NCBI GenBank assembly: GCA_013201155.1 | Contig: CP053716.1 | Span: forward strand, 682,001 to 746,000 | DNA from: Berryella wangjianweii | GTDB taxonomy: Bacteria; Actinomycetota; Coriobacteriia; Coriobacteriales; Eggerthellaceae | DNA length: 64,000 nucleotides | Direction of reading: 5' to 3' | Part shown: one piece after another, positions 24,823 through 32,141 of the stretch | How the letters are laid out: each line of letters opens with the position of its first letter | How positions within the stretch are numbered: position 1 is the first letter of the stretch | Made by a program: the position numbers and the translations under genes | Notes under the pieces: model-generated | Seen by the model: only the letters and a program-made list of their open reading frames with translations | Database searches by the model: none | What the model was told of the DNA's origin: nothing

Positions 24823-25011
24823 TTAGAGACTCATCATCCGCTCGAAGTTTCCCTCGTAAATCAAAAGGCGTCCGTCGTCCGTCTGATACGCACCATCGGG
24901 AAGGGCGTCGCCGTTCCCGGCGCGCAGAACATCGTCGTCATCGAAGTACGCGCCGCGCGGCATCACGAACGCGCATTCGTCGATCATCTCAAGCTCGCTC
25001 TCGTCAATCAT
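24823..25011 (-). CDS. Small acidic protein, possible immunity factor, paralogue A
   Basis: 62 aa, acidic. GGAGGTG precedes the ATG at 25011, so the GTG two codons earlier is not used. Its C-terminal part (LPDGAYQTDDGRLLIYE) matches the neighbour at 25184-25414 (LPGDSYKTEDESYLIYE), so the two are diverged copies of one gene. Such families of related small genes often follow toxin tips. Confidence 0.6.
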   Translation of the reverse strand: MIDESELEMIDECAFVMPRGAYFDDDDVLRAGNGDALPDGAYQTDDGRLLIYEGNFERMMSL

Positions 25012-25019
25012 CGCCACAC

Positions 25020-25183
25020 CTCCGGCTACCGTTCAAGGCTGAATCTAAGCCCGTACTCGGGCGCTTTCCTCCTAAGCCACTCCTGAGCCCGCCTTACCGT
25101 CCTCCCGCCGCTCAGGTACCTCGAATACGCCGATGCCGTTCATCCCATTGCGGGTGGTTCGACGCCTTGGCCAGCAGGGCGGC
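25020..25183 (-). other. Broken frame fragment between the small genes
   Basis: On the minus strand two short frames read as one protein interrupted by a frameshift: AALLAKASNHPQWDE, then after the shift a basic helix ending RRAQEWLRRKAPEYG and a stop. No start codon is present. Probably the remnant of another small cassette gene. Confidence 0.35.
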
Positions 25184-25414
25184 CTAAGCCTCCTCGTCGT
25201 GTATCTGCGCCAGCATCTCGGCGTAGGGGGTAAGCTCTAGCGGTTCGTATATAAGGTAGGATTCATCCTCCGTTTTGTAGCTGTCGCCCGGCAGGTACCT
25301 GCCGTTAGGCAGCACCAGGAGCCCCCTTTCGTCCCGCCTGAGGCCCTCCGGCAGGAGCGGGAACCCGAAGTCGTCCGTCTCGAACTCGTAGTCGTGGTCC
25401 ACGTCGTAGCGCAT
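25184..25414 (-). CDS. Small acidic protein, possible immunity factor, paralogue B
   Basis: 76 aa, acidic, beginning MRYDVDHDYEFETDD. It starts 16 bases after the stop of toxin tip 3 with an AGGAAGGGG upstream, so the two would be translated from one mRNA. The shared LIYE-ending segment links it to the 62-aa neighbour. It is the best candidate for the cognate immunity protein of tip 3, by position. Confidence 0.65.
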   Translation of the reverse strand: MRYDVDHDYEFETDDFGFPLLPEGLRRDERGLLVLPNGRYLPGDSYKTEDESYLIYEPLELTPYAEMLAQIHDEEA

Positions 25415-25430
25415 CCTCGTCAGCCCCTTC

Positions 25431-26030
25431 CTAGTAGACCCCTATCTTCTGGGTGACCAGCTTCCTGCTCCGCTTCGGCTTCCTGTCGAACGAAAGCTCC
25501 ACGCCTATCCTAGCAAACTCGGCGGCGTAGGCGTCGTGCACCGCCTGCCACATCGCCTTGCTGCTGTCGAATCTCCTCCCCTTCAGAGTCCCGTCGGCGC
25601 GGGCGGCGGCCTTTTTAGCCTGGAGGGTGCTGACGGGCCTGGTCACGCGAGCCGAGTAAGTCCCCTCCTTGGCAGTCGCGATGATCCGGTTGACCTTTCC
25701 CCCAGTCTCGGAATGAACGCGGGCGATATGCAGCAGGTCGCCGCTTGAGAGCGGCCCGCCCCATATCCTGCCATCTGGGCCGCCGTGCGGGTGATTGTGG
25801 ATGATCGCCGAAGCCCCCCTCTCCTTCGCGACGGCCGAGAGGGGCGCGACTTTCGTTGCGCCGTATTCGCGCAAGGTAGCGAGGGCGTGGGCGTACCCCG
25901 CGCTGTCTATGTAGGCGGAGTACTCGAACTCGGCGTCCATAAGCTGCTCCCGAAACCTCTCAGCCGCCGCCTCCGGGTTCGTTCCCTTCGCGGCCCCTGC
26001 GTTCAGAGAGCCGACGGCCAGGGACAGCAA
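25431..26030 (-). pseudogene. Orphan toxin tip 3: JAB/RadC-like metallopeptidase domain
   Basis: About 199 codons from a weak TTG. The JAMM-type set is visible: E34/E36 in DAEFEYSAYIDSAG, H78-x-H80-P in IIHNHP, and a later S-x-x-D (SSGD, ending at about residue 98) after an insertion. JAB-type peptidases occur among polymorphic toxin tips. A basic C-terminus (KPKRSRKL) follows. The coding character continues upstream of the TTG without a start, and the MPLTKP head in front is in another frame. It therefore looks like a displaced tip rather than an intact gene. Confidence 0.55.
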
Positions 26031-26202
26031 GGGCTTGGCTGAGGCACTCCGCGCGGCACCCGACGGCGGACACCGCCACCGTCGCCCGCCTGGGCACGCC
26101 CTCGAAGCAGAACGCGAAGCTCTCGGGGCCCGCCGTCAGCTCGTCCCGCCTGGCGGACCTGAACGCGTCGGACGCGATCGCATCGGGCTTGGTCAGGGGC
26201 AT
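25960..26202 (-). pseudogene. Head fragment of a phage gene joined out of frame to toxin tip 3
   Basis: The ATG at 26202 begins MPLTKPDAIASDAFRSARRDE and continues as SFAFCFEGVPRRATVAV. It then passes into the tip 3 sequence in a different frame. It is the longer relative of the head at 24475. Identity of the parent gene unknown. Confidence 0.5.
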
Positions 26203-26245
26203 TCCGTCCACCTCCTCGGACGTCGGGGCATGAAAAAGCCGCCCG
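26129..26245 (-). repeat. Repeat block C, copy 2 (MPLTKP head)
   Basis: Second copy of 24402-24518 with several base changes, so it is older than the 241-bp linker duplication. Confidence 0.7.
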
Positions 26246-26254
26246 ATGGGCGAC
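26233..26254 (-). terminator. Terminator upstream of toxin tip 3 head
   Basis: CGCCC (26240-26244) pairs with GGGCG (26248-26252), followed on the minus strand by GGC and five T. Same arrangement as at 24505. Confidence 0.6.
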
Positions 26255-26292
26255 TGGGTGAACAGCTGCTCTGATTGATGGGCGTCCCGAAC

Positions 26293-26322
26293 AAAAAAAC
26301 GAAGCCGCCAATGAAGGCGGCC
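26293..26322 (-). terminator. Intrinsic terminator after the 46-aa gene
   Basis: GCCGCC at 26304-26309 pairs with GGCGGC at 26316-26321; on the minus strand TTCG and seven T follow. A strong terminator about 40 bases after the stop of the small minus-strand gene. Confidence 0.8.
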
Positions 26323-26360
26323 TCGAAGCAGGCCCCCGGATTTGCACCGGACTCTCTCGG

Positions 26361-26501
26361 TTACGAGCGCACTCCTGCCTGTGCCAGTTCCTGCTTACTA
26401 GCATAATCCCCTATCTTCAGCGCCCCGTCCACCATCTTCTCCTCCTTGCCGGACAGGTTGAGCCTTTTCCCTTCCAATCGATCCTTGATGTCCGCAGTCA
26501 T
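26361..26501 (-). CDS. 46-residue protein of unknown function
   Basis: Short frame with AAGGGCGG before its ATG, reading MTADIKDRLEGKRLNLSGK and then EEKMVDGALKIGDYASKQE, with stop TAA. Balanced charge, helical, codon use like the neighbours, and followed by a strong terminator. It resembles a complete small gene rather than a fragment. Role unknown; immunity or phage accessory functions are possible. Confidence 0.55.
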   Translation of the reverse strand: MTADIKDRLEGKRLNLSGKEEKMVDGALKIGDYASKQELAQAGVRS

Positions 26502-26611
26502 CCGCCCTTGCCGGGTATGCGTAACCGAGGTGGCAACGCATGCGATGAGCCAACGCCCATCGGTCCATGAGATAATGCAGCCGCACAGTAAGGCGAAGAG
26601 GAGGAAGCCTC

Positions 26612-27046
26612 ATGGCCGGCGCAGATATGCCCCCTGGCGATATCAGGTGCAAAAAGTTCGCGAAGATCCTTGCCGCCAAAGCCGATCACTACCCTTACTC
26701 GGATCGGTACATGGGCAGCGTTCATGACTCACCTGACAAAACCGGCCGAACCGAGCGCGAGCACATGACGGGGTGGTTCTGCGGGAACGAAACGAAGGGC
26801 AGCGGCGCATACGCACGACAAACTTCTAATCATAGCTCTAAACGATGCTACAACAGCCTTATGAACGCAGCCTCGCTGCTATGGATTGCCGAGGCCATGG
26901 ACATCGGCGAGCCGACCGTTCACCGCGCATTCGAGGCTGCGGCAGCCGCAGGAGACTATCGGCGGGCCTGCGGCGCCATTCGCACGATCATCACCTGGGA
27001 CATGATCTACGAGCAAATACCTGAACATCATCGGCTCACCTGCTGA
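26612..27046 (+). CDS. Mobile-element protein of unknown function
   Basis: 144 aa. GAGGAGGAAG lies before the ATG. The C-terminal half (SKRCYNSLMNAASLLWIAEAM, then a helical region ending TWDMIYEQI) resembles a family I recall from integrative elements and prophages of gut bacteria; its function is not known. Base composition is lower in GC than the flanking host genes. It is the last island gene before the importer operon. Confidence 0.65.
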   Translation: MAGADMPPGDIRCKKFAKILAAKADHYPYSDRYMGSVHDSPDKTGRTEREHMTGWFCGNETKGSGAYARQTSNHSSKRCYNSLMNAASLLWIAEAMDIGEPTVHRAFEAAAAAGDYRRACGAIRTIITWDMIYEQIPEHHRLTC

Positions 27047-27362
27047 AACACTCCGCCAACCTGCTACGGGAACAGACGCGATACCGCCCCCGAACATGGA
27101 GCCGAATGGAGCAGCGCGCTGAAAAGAACTGCGCCAGCGCATCAGCCGAAACGCGTCGGAACCCCGCTCTCGCGACGCTCAGCCTTATGCCTGCATACGT
27201 TAGACGACCGCCGCAGCGACACCCGCAGACCCACGCAGGCTTGCACCCGGCGCTCACCCCACACGCACGAGGGCGACGCGCACCGAGCAATGCGCGCCGC
27301 CCTCCCAAGCCTTGCCTTGCGTCTCTACAGACGGCAAACCCAAGCTTTGCCTTGCCTCGCCC
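27047..27362. other. Island right-border region
   Basis: No coding frame is supported. Repeated short segments ending in AAGC-TTTGCCTTGC or AAGCCTTGCCTTGC lie at about 27308 and 27341. I found no copy of the tRNA-Thr 3' end that would mark the second attachment site. Confidence 0.35.
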
Positions 27363-28613
27363 TTACAGGCGGTAGAACCACAGCCCCGAGAACTCGTAAG
27401 GCAGGAACTTCTCGTAGAACGACCGCAGCGTAGCCGTGGGGTCGAGGTCAGCCAGCTCGTCAGGGAAGCACACCTGGGCCAGGAACTCGTAAGACGCGCA
27501 GTCGTACACATCGCGCGCAAGCCCGTGGTGAATCAGGTACACCTCGCCTGCTCCCTCGCCTGCGCTCTGAGTGCGCTTCCAGGCGGAAAGCCCGTCCCAG
27601 CCACTGCGCTGCTGGAAGTACGCGCTTGCCAGCTCACGAGCACGCGCAGGGTCGGCCTCGAAGCCCATCCGCACCGACTCGGGCGACTTCGGCCAATACG
27701 ACCCCGTCAGCACGATCTTCTGGGGATCGGCCTTCAGCAGGCGCTCGGGATCGATCTGCCCGTAGTTCTCCAACACGCCCTCGCCCACGCTGGTGGCGCC
27801 GGCCTCATGGGCGATAGCGCCCCACATGTAGCTGTTGTTGTAGCTGTTGCCGAACTTCCCTGGGCCGTCCGCCGCAACCTCCATGTACACCAGGGGCCGC
27901 TCATGCGTCTTCAGCAGCTCGTTCACCCGCTGCTCCACACGCTCGCGGTGCTCCAGGTAGAACTGCACCACCTGCTCGGCCCGCTCCTGCTTGCCGAACA
28001 TCGCGCCCAGGTTGCGCACCGACTTGACGTGACCTTCCTTCGTCTGGTCATGGAAATCGATGTACACCACGGCGATCCCGGCCGCCCGAAGCTTGGGCTC
28101 TACCGATTCGCTGGCCGTCGCCCGCTGGTCAAGCGGCAGAATCACCGCCTCGGCATCGGATGCGATCACGCCCTCCAGGTCGAAGTCCTTGCCCACCGAC
28201 CCGATCCGCGGGATATCGGCAAGCTCCGGCACGCCCGCCACGAAGGTCTTCCACATGTCGGCCCGATACTGCTCAAGGCCGGGGTCCATGCCCGAGATAT
28301 GCTCATGCACCTCGCGCCCGAACAAGGCCGACATGGTGATGAACGCCCCGCCCGAACCGCTGTACTGAATGGCCGCCTTCTTCACGGGACGATCGAACGT
28401 GTGCTCGACGCCTGCCGCATCCACGAACTGCACGGCCTTCGCATCGGTCGGCGAAGCGTCGCTCGCGGCCCCCGAGCCGCTTGGCGCACTCGTGCATCCC
28501 CAGCTCATCAAGCATACTGCAGCCAGCAGCACCGCCGCGCAGAGGGCCCACGGCCCTCGCTTTCCGCGCAAGCGGGCGCCGAACGGCCTCGCATTCTCAA
28601 CATGTTCCCTCAT
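27363..28613 (-). CDS. Metallophore/cobalamin-type ABC transporter, substrate-binding lipoprotein
   Basis: Class III (BtuF/FepB-type) binding protein, about 416 aa, tethered outside the membrane. The signal peptide ends in the lipobox MSWGC. The family frame follows: HTFDRPVKKAAIQ, a long central helix region, and LLKADPQKIVLTG near the C-terminal lobe. GGAAGGGAAG precedes the ATG. It is followed by the ATPase gene, but the operon order places it downstream of both permease and ATPase. Iron complexes, haem or cobalamin are possible ligands. Confidence 0.85.
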   Translation of the reverse strand: MREHVENARPFGARLRGKRGPWALCAAVLLAAVCLMSWGCTSAPSGSGAASDASPTDAKAVQFVDAAGVEHTFDRPVKKAAIQYSGSGGAFITMSALFGREVHEHISGMDPGLEQYRADMWKTFVAGVPELADIPRIGSVGKDFDLEGVIASDAEAVILPLDQRATASESVEPKLRAAGIAVVYIDFHDQTKEGHVKSVRNLGAMFGKQERAEQVVQFYLEHRERVEQRVNELLKTHERPLVYMEVAADGPGKFGNSYNNSYMWGAIAHEAGATSVGEGVLENYGQIDPERLLKADPQKIVLTGSYWPKSPESVRMGFEADPARARELASAYFQQRSGWDGLSAWKRTQSAGEGAGEVYLIHHGLARDVYDCASYEFLAQVCFPDELADLDPTATLRSFYEKFLPYEFSGLWFYRL

Positions 28614-28773
28614 AGTCTTCCCTTCCTGTTGTCATTGCCCCACAGGGCTCTCCCCAAACGCCCGATCGCGGGGTGCCCGCGCACGGCCTCGCGGTTCGCG
28701 ACCTGTCGGCCCTCGATCCTCGGTTCTCGATCCTCGGCCCCCAGGTCCCGCAGCCTCCTGCCTTGCGGCTGGA

Positions 28774-29799
28774 TCAGTCCCCTCTCGCGCACGCGCTCAA
28801 GGCAACCAGGTGCCTGCGGCCATCGGCATCCGTGAAGCGCTCGCAGCTGACTCCGTACACCTGGCGCACCATGTCCTCCACGTACACCTCATCAGGCGCT
28901 CCATGAGCATGGACCCGCCCCGCCGCATCCAGCACCAGCAGCTGGTCGGCGTAGCGCGCAGCCAGGTCAAGGTGATGAAGCGTGGCCACGGTAACGCAGC
29001 CCATCTCGGCTGTGACGCTTCGCAGCAGGTCAAGCAAGACAAAGCGTCGCCGCAGGTCAAGCGCGCTGGTAGGCTCATCCATCACCAACACGTCGGGACG
29101 CTTCGCCAGGGCCTGGGCGATGAACACCAGCTGGCGCTGCCCGCCCGACAGCTGGCCTATGCGCCGCTCGGCCAGGTCGGCGATGCCCAGCCGCTCCATC
29201 GTGGCCTGAGCGCATGCCAGGTCGTCGTCGCTCACGCGCAGGCGAAGGCTGGCCAGACGCCCGAGCAGCACCACCTCGAAGGCCAGCAGGTCCGCGCTGC
29301 AAGAGGTGTCCTGCTGCAGGAAGCTCACGTTATAGGCGCAGCCACCCCCGCGAGGCGAAGACGGCCGACCGGCAGGTGAGCCGGCAAAGGCCGGATCGCA
29401 GACGGAAGACCCCTCGCCGGAAGCCTGGGAAACGGACGGATCGGCGCCGGAGGCCCCGCCGGCAGAAGCCCCGCCGGCGCAATGCCCGTCACCGACACGC
29501 GCACCGTCAGAAGGGCCGCGGCCGACAGGCTCACCGTCAGCGACAGTGCAAACGGCAGGCTCGCCTTCGCCCGACAGGCTGTCCGAACGCTCATCACCCC
29601 ACTTCGGACGGGGGCCCGTTGCCAGCTCCACCAGGCCCTCGTGCCTCTTCAGGCCCGCCAGGCAGCGCAGCAGGGTGGTCTTGCCGCTGCCGTTCACACC
29701 CAGAACCACGGTCACCTGACCGCGCGGCGCCGTGAAGCTGACGTGGTCCAAAACCGCCCGCGAGCCGTAGCCGCAGCTAAGATTCCTGACGCACAGCAC
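28774..29799 (-). CDS. FecE/BtuD-type ABC ATPase with low-complexity insert
   Basis: ATPase of the metallophore importer, 341 aa against about 255 for the family. Walker A GVNGSGKTTLL, signature LSGGQRQLVFIAQAL, Walker [14 protein letters not shown] and switch HH in TLHHLD are intact. Between the Walker A helix and the Q-loop (LQQDTS) there are about 90 extra residues of Gly/Ala/Ser/Asp/Pro-rich sequence (about 60-155). It starts at a GTG that overlaps the end of the permease gene by 23 bases. Confidence 0.88.
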   Translation of the reverse strand: MLCVRNLSCGYGSRAVLDHVSFTAPRGQVTVVLGVNGSGKTTLLRCLAGLKRHEGLVELATGPRPKWGDERSDSLSGEGEPAVCTVADGEPVGRGPSDGARVGDGHCAGGASAGGASGADPSVSQASGEGSSVCDPAFAGSPAGRPSSPRGGGCAYNVSFLQQDTSCSADLLAFEVVLLGRLASLRLRVSDDDLACAQATMERLGIADLAERRIGQLSGGQRQLVFIAQALAKRPDVLVMDEPTSALDLRRRFVLLDLLRSVTAEMGCVTVATLHHLDLAARYADQLLVLDAAGRVHAHGAPDEVYVEDMVRQVYGVSCERFTDADGRRHLVALSACARGD

Positions 29800-30829
29800 C
29801 GCGCACCCCCCTTCCCGACCCCAGCAGCAGAGCGAAGAAGAACGGCACGCCCACCAGCGCGGTGATGATGCCGATGGGAAACACCGCGCCCGGAAGAATG
29901 ATCTTGGAAGCAGCCGAGGCCACGGACAGCAGCGTCGAGCCGCACAGCGCCGAAAGGGGCAGCAGGAAGCGCTGGTCCTGACCGATCAGCATGCGCGCCA
30001 CATGAGGCCCCACGATGCCGATGAAGCCGATCGAGCCCACGAAGGAAACCGCCGTGGCCGTCAGCAGCGAAGTGAGAACGAACAGCCGCCGCCGCAGGGC
30101 CCCCACGCGCACGCCCATGCCCTCGGCGCGCTCGTCGCCCAGGCACAGCGCCGTCAGGCGCCAGCCGTCGCGCATGAACAGCACGAAGCACACCGCCAGC
30201 ACGGCGGCAAGAATGCTCACGTTCAGCGGACTCGCCTTCGCCAGACTGCCGAAGGCCCAGAACACGATGCCGCTGAGCGCCTCTTCGGTGGCGATGTACT
30301 GCAGCGTGGACTGCACGGCCTGAAAGAAGAACACCATGCCGATGCCCGCCAGCACCAGCGCGGTTGACGAGAAGCGCCCGCGCATGCCCACCAGGTAGAT
30401 TCCCCCGCAGCACAGAAGCGCGAAGACGAAGGCCAGGGAGGGTATGGCGAAGCTGCCCAGCAGCGACAGCGAGCTGGCGCCCATCACCATGGCAAGCGAC
30501 GCGCCCACGCTGGCCCCGGCGCTGACTCCCAGGGTGTACGGGCTTGCCAGCGGGTTGTCCAGCATGGTCTGCATCACGGCGCCCGCCACGGCCAGAGCCG
30601 CGCCCACCAGGGCACCCATCAGCGCCATGGGAAGGCGCATGTCCCACACGATCGCGCGAGTGCGCATCGACACCGAGCCAGGATCGACCAGGGCGACGAT
30701 CAGCTCCCACGGAGTAAGCCCCGACGCGCCCACGAACAGGTTCAGCAGCAGGGCCGCGCAGGCGGCCACGAATGCCGCGCACAGAACCGCCACGCGCCGA
30801 CGCGTATGACGTCGATACCCCTGGGACAT
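29777..30829 (-). CDS. FecCD/BtuC-type ABC permease
   Basis: Inner-membrane subunit, about 350 aa, roughly ten membrane segments. Family motifs LRLPMALMGALVGAALAVAG, NPLASPYTLGVSAGAS and GIVGPHVARMLIG are all present. The longest frame begins 24 codons earlier, but the ATG at 30829 has GGAGGCGGG directly before it. First gene of the three-gene importer operon. Confidence 0.92.
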   Translation of the reverse strand: MSQGYRRHTRRRVAVLCAAFVAACAALLLNLFVGASGLTPWELIVALVDPGSVSMRTRAIVWDMRLPMALMGALVGAALAVAGAVMQTMLDNPLASPYTLGVSAGASVGASLAMVMGASSLSLLGSFAIPSLAFVFALLCCGGIYLVGMRGRFSSTALVLAGIGMVFFFQAVQSTLQYIATEEALSGIVFWAFGSLAKASPLNVSILAAVLAVCFVLFMRDGWRLTALCLGDERAEGMGVRVGALRRRLFVLTSLLTATAVSFVGSIGFIGIVGPHVARMLIGQDQRFLLPLSALCGSTLLSVASAASKIILPGAVFPIGIITALVGVPFFFALLLGSGRGVRGAVRQES

Positions 30830-31151
30830 CCCGCCTCCATCCGTCGATTCCGTGATACGTTCACAACAACCAGTAATACGAACGTGTCGTTTGTAACACA
30901 TCTGGAACGGCTCGGACCCAGGATTTGCTCAGAAAGCGCGTCGAGAGCCGGCGTGTGGATCGGCGAGGCGCGCGGGGACGGACGACGCGCGCCGCTGGGC
31001 AATGGACGACGCACCGCCGCCGGACAAGCGCGCGGGGGTGGGCCGCACGACGCCGGACAGGCGCGCGGCGCCAGGCAAGCGGGCCCGCGTGAAACGGGCG
31101 CACGCCCCGCGATGACGTCGCCCCGCCGGGCAGGCGGGAAGCCGCGTGACG
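30830..31151. promoter_or_regulatory. Intergenic region upstream of the metallophore importer
   Basis: On the minus strand an AT-rich stretch at 30845-30905 with TGTTACAAACGACACGTTCG and CGTATTAC probably carries the operon promoter. The partly repeated ACGTTCGTATTAC / AACGTATCAC could be an operator. No DtxR- or Fur-type box was recognised. The rest is GC-rich and non-coding. Confidence 0.35.
31019..31070. repeat. Direct repeat GCCGGACA ... GCGCGCGG
   Basis: GCCGGACAAGCGCGCGG at 31019 and GCCGGACAGGCGCGCGG at 31052 are 33 bases apart and differ at one position. Confidence 0.6.
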
Positions 31152-32141
31152 CTACCTCACGCCCGTGCCGTCCCAGGCGGGAATGAAGCTCTCGTCGGCA
31201 GGGTCGCCCTCCTGCCAGAAGTAGTCGTCGATTCCCAGTCGGTCGGCAAAATCAAGCAGCGCCTCGTACTCCTCTGCGGCCACGCGGCCCGCCAGCTCGG
31301 GGCAGCTCTGCAGCACACGCGCCGCCCGCCCGTCACCCGCACGGGCGCGCGAGGCCAGCACCGGCGTGTACTGGCTCATCAGCGAGTATCCCACGCTGTT
31401 TCCGAACTCGTCCCACAGCAGGCGAACCGCCCGCCTCGAGGCGTCAAGGCCTCCCGGCAGCATCATGTGGCGCACCAGCACGCCCGACGTCATGCGGGGC
31501 GCTCCGTCCACCTCGTCAAAGCACGGAGACCCCGCCTGGTCGGCCATCGCGCGCAGAGCCCTCAGCGCCACCTGCGGGTAGTCAGGAGCATGCGAGTAGC
31601 GCGCGGCCAGATCGGCGTCGGCGTACTTGAAGTCGGGAAGCCACACGTCAACCGTATCGCGCAGCAGCCGCAGCGTGGCCTCGGCTTCGTACCCCGAGGT
31701 GTTCCACACCACCGGCACGTCCAAGCCTGCGCGACGAGCGCGGGCAACGGCCTGAACCACCTGCGGCGCGAAGGGCGTGGCCGTCACCAGGCTGACGTTC
31801 AGCGCGCCCTGGCCCTGCAGGCTCAGGCACATGCGCGCAAGGTCGGCCACGCTTGCCTCGATGCCGGCGCGCGCCTCGGCGATCGGGGCGTTCTGGCAGT
31901 ACACGCAGCCCAGCGGACAGCCCGAGAAGAACACCGTGCCGCTGCCGCGCTGTCCGGATATCACCGGCTCCTCCCACCGATGCAGGGCCGCGCGCGCCAC
32001 CAGCATCCGTCCGTCCACGTGGCAGACGCCGCGCTCCCCTTCCGCCCGATGCGCGCCGCAGGCCCGCGGGCACAGCGCGCAGCCCTCGCCGGCAGACGAG
32101 GGCGTTTCGCCCCGCCTCGGCGCGGCGCTATTCGGCGGCAT
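31152..32141 (-). CDS. Radical SAM protein, PflX/PFL-activase-like
   Basis: Cytosolic 4Fe-4S radical SAM enzyme of unknown substrate, 329 aa. The cluster motif CPLGCVYCQN is followed by the family segments VVWNTSGYE and DVWLPDFKYAD. An extra N-terminal Cys group (CALCPRACGAHR) is typical of the COG1313 (PflX) group. The ATG overlaps the end of the DegV gene by 14 bases, which suggests translational coupling. No glycyl-radical enzyme gene is in the window. Confidence 0.83.
   Translation of the reverse strand: MPPNSAAPRRGETPSSAGEGCALCPRACGAHRAEGERGVCHVDGRMLVARAALHRWEEPVISGQRGSGTVFFSGCPLGCVYCQNAPIAEARAGIEASVADLARMCLSLQGQGALNVSLVTATPFAPQVVQAVARARRAGLDVPVVWNTSGYEAEATLRLLRDTVDVWLPDFKYADADLAARYSHAPDYPQVALRALRAMADQAGSPCFDEVDGAPRMTSGVLVRHMMLPGGLDASRRAVRLLWDEFGNSVGYSLMSQYTPVLASRARAGDGRAARVLQSCPELAGRVAAEEYEALLDFADRLGIDDYFWQEGDPADESFIPAWDGTGVR

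Larger units (their letters stand above)
20467..27046. mobile_element. tRNA-Thr-linked degraded phage island with MuF-toxin tip array
   Basis: The block differs from its surroundings in base use (AT-rich patches), in the density of broken frames, and in long internal repeats. It contains a MuF minor-head/toxin fusion, two further toxin tips, a truncated phage scaffold start, small immunity-like genes, a tRNA-Trp, a ribbon-helix-helix-like gene and a mobile-element gene of unknown role. No integrase, terminase, portal or capsid gene is recognisable. The left edge is at tRNA-Thr. The right edge is set at the end of the 144-aa gene and is uncertain; I found no copy of the tRNA-Thr 3' end there. 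Confidence 0.75.

Noticed and set aside
26330-26400. tRNA-like fold on the minus strand (D-arm GCAC/GTGC, T-arm CCGG-TGCAAAT-CCGG, acceptor GCAGG/CCTGC)
   Set aside because: The anticodon arm cannot form a 5-bp stem with a 7-base loop, and two acceptor pairs fail. The 5' half also overlaps the end of the 46-aa gene. It may be a decayed tRNA, but it is not a callable one.
20467-27046. CRISPR array or integron
   Set aside because: Repeats are few and unequal, with no spacer-repeat regularity. No integron integrase or attC-type 7-bp core was found; the hairpin units are reported separately.
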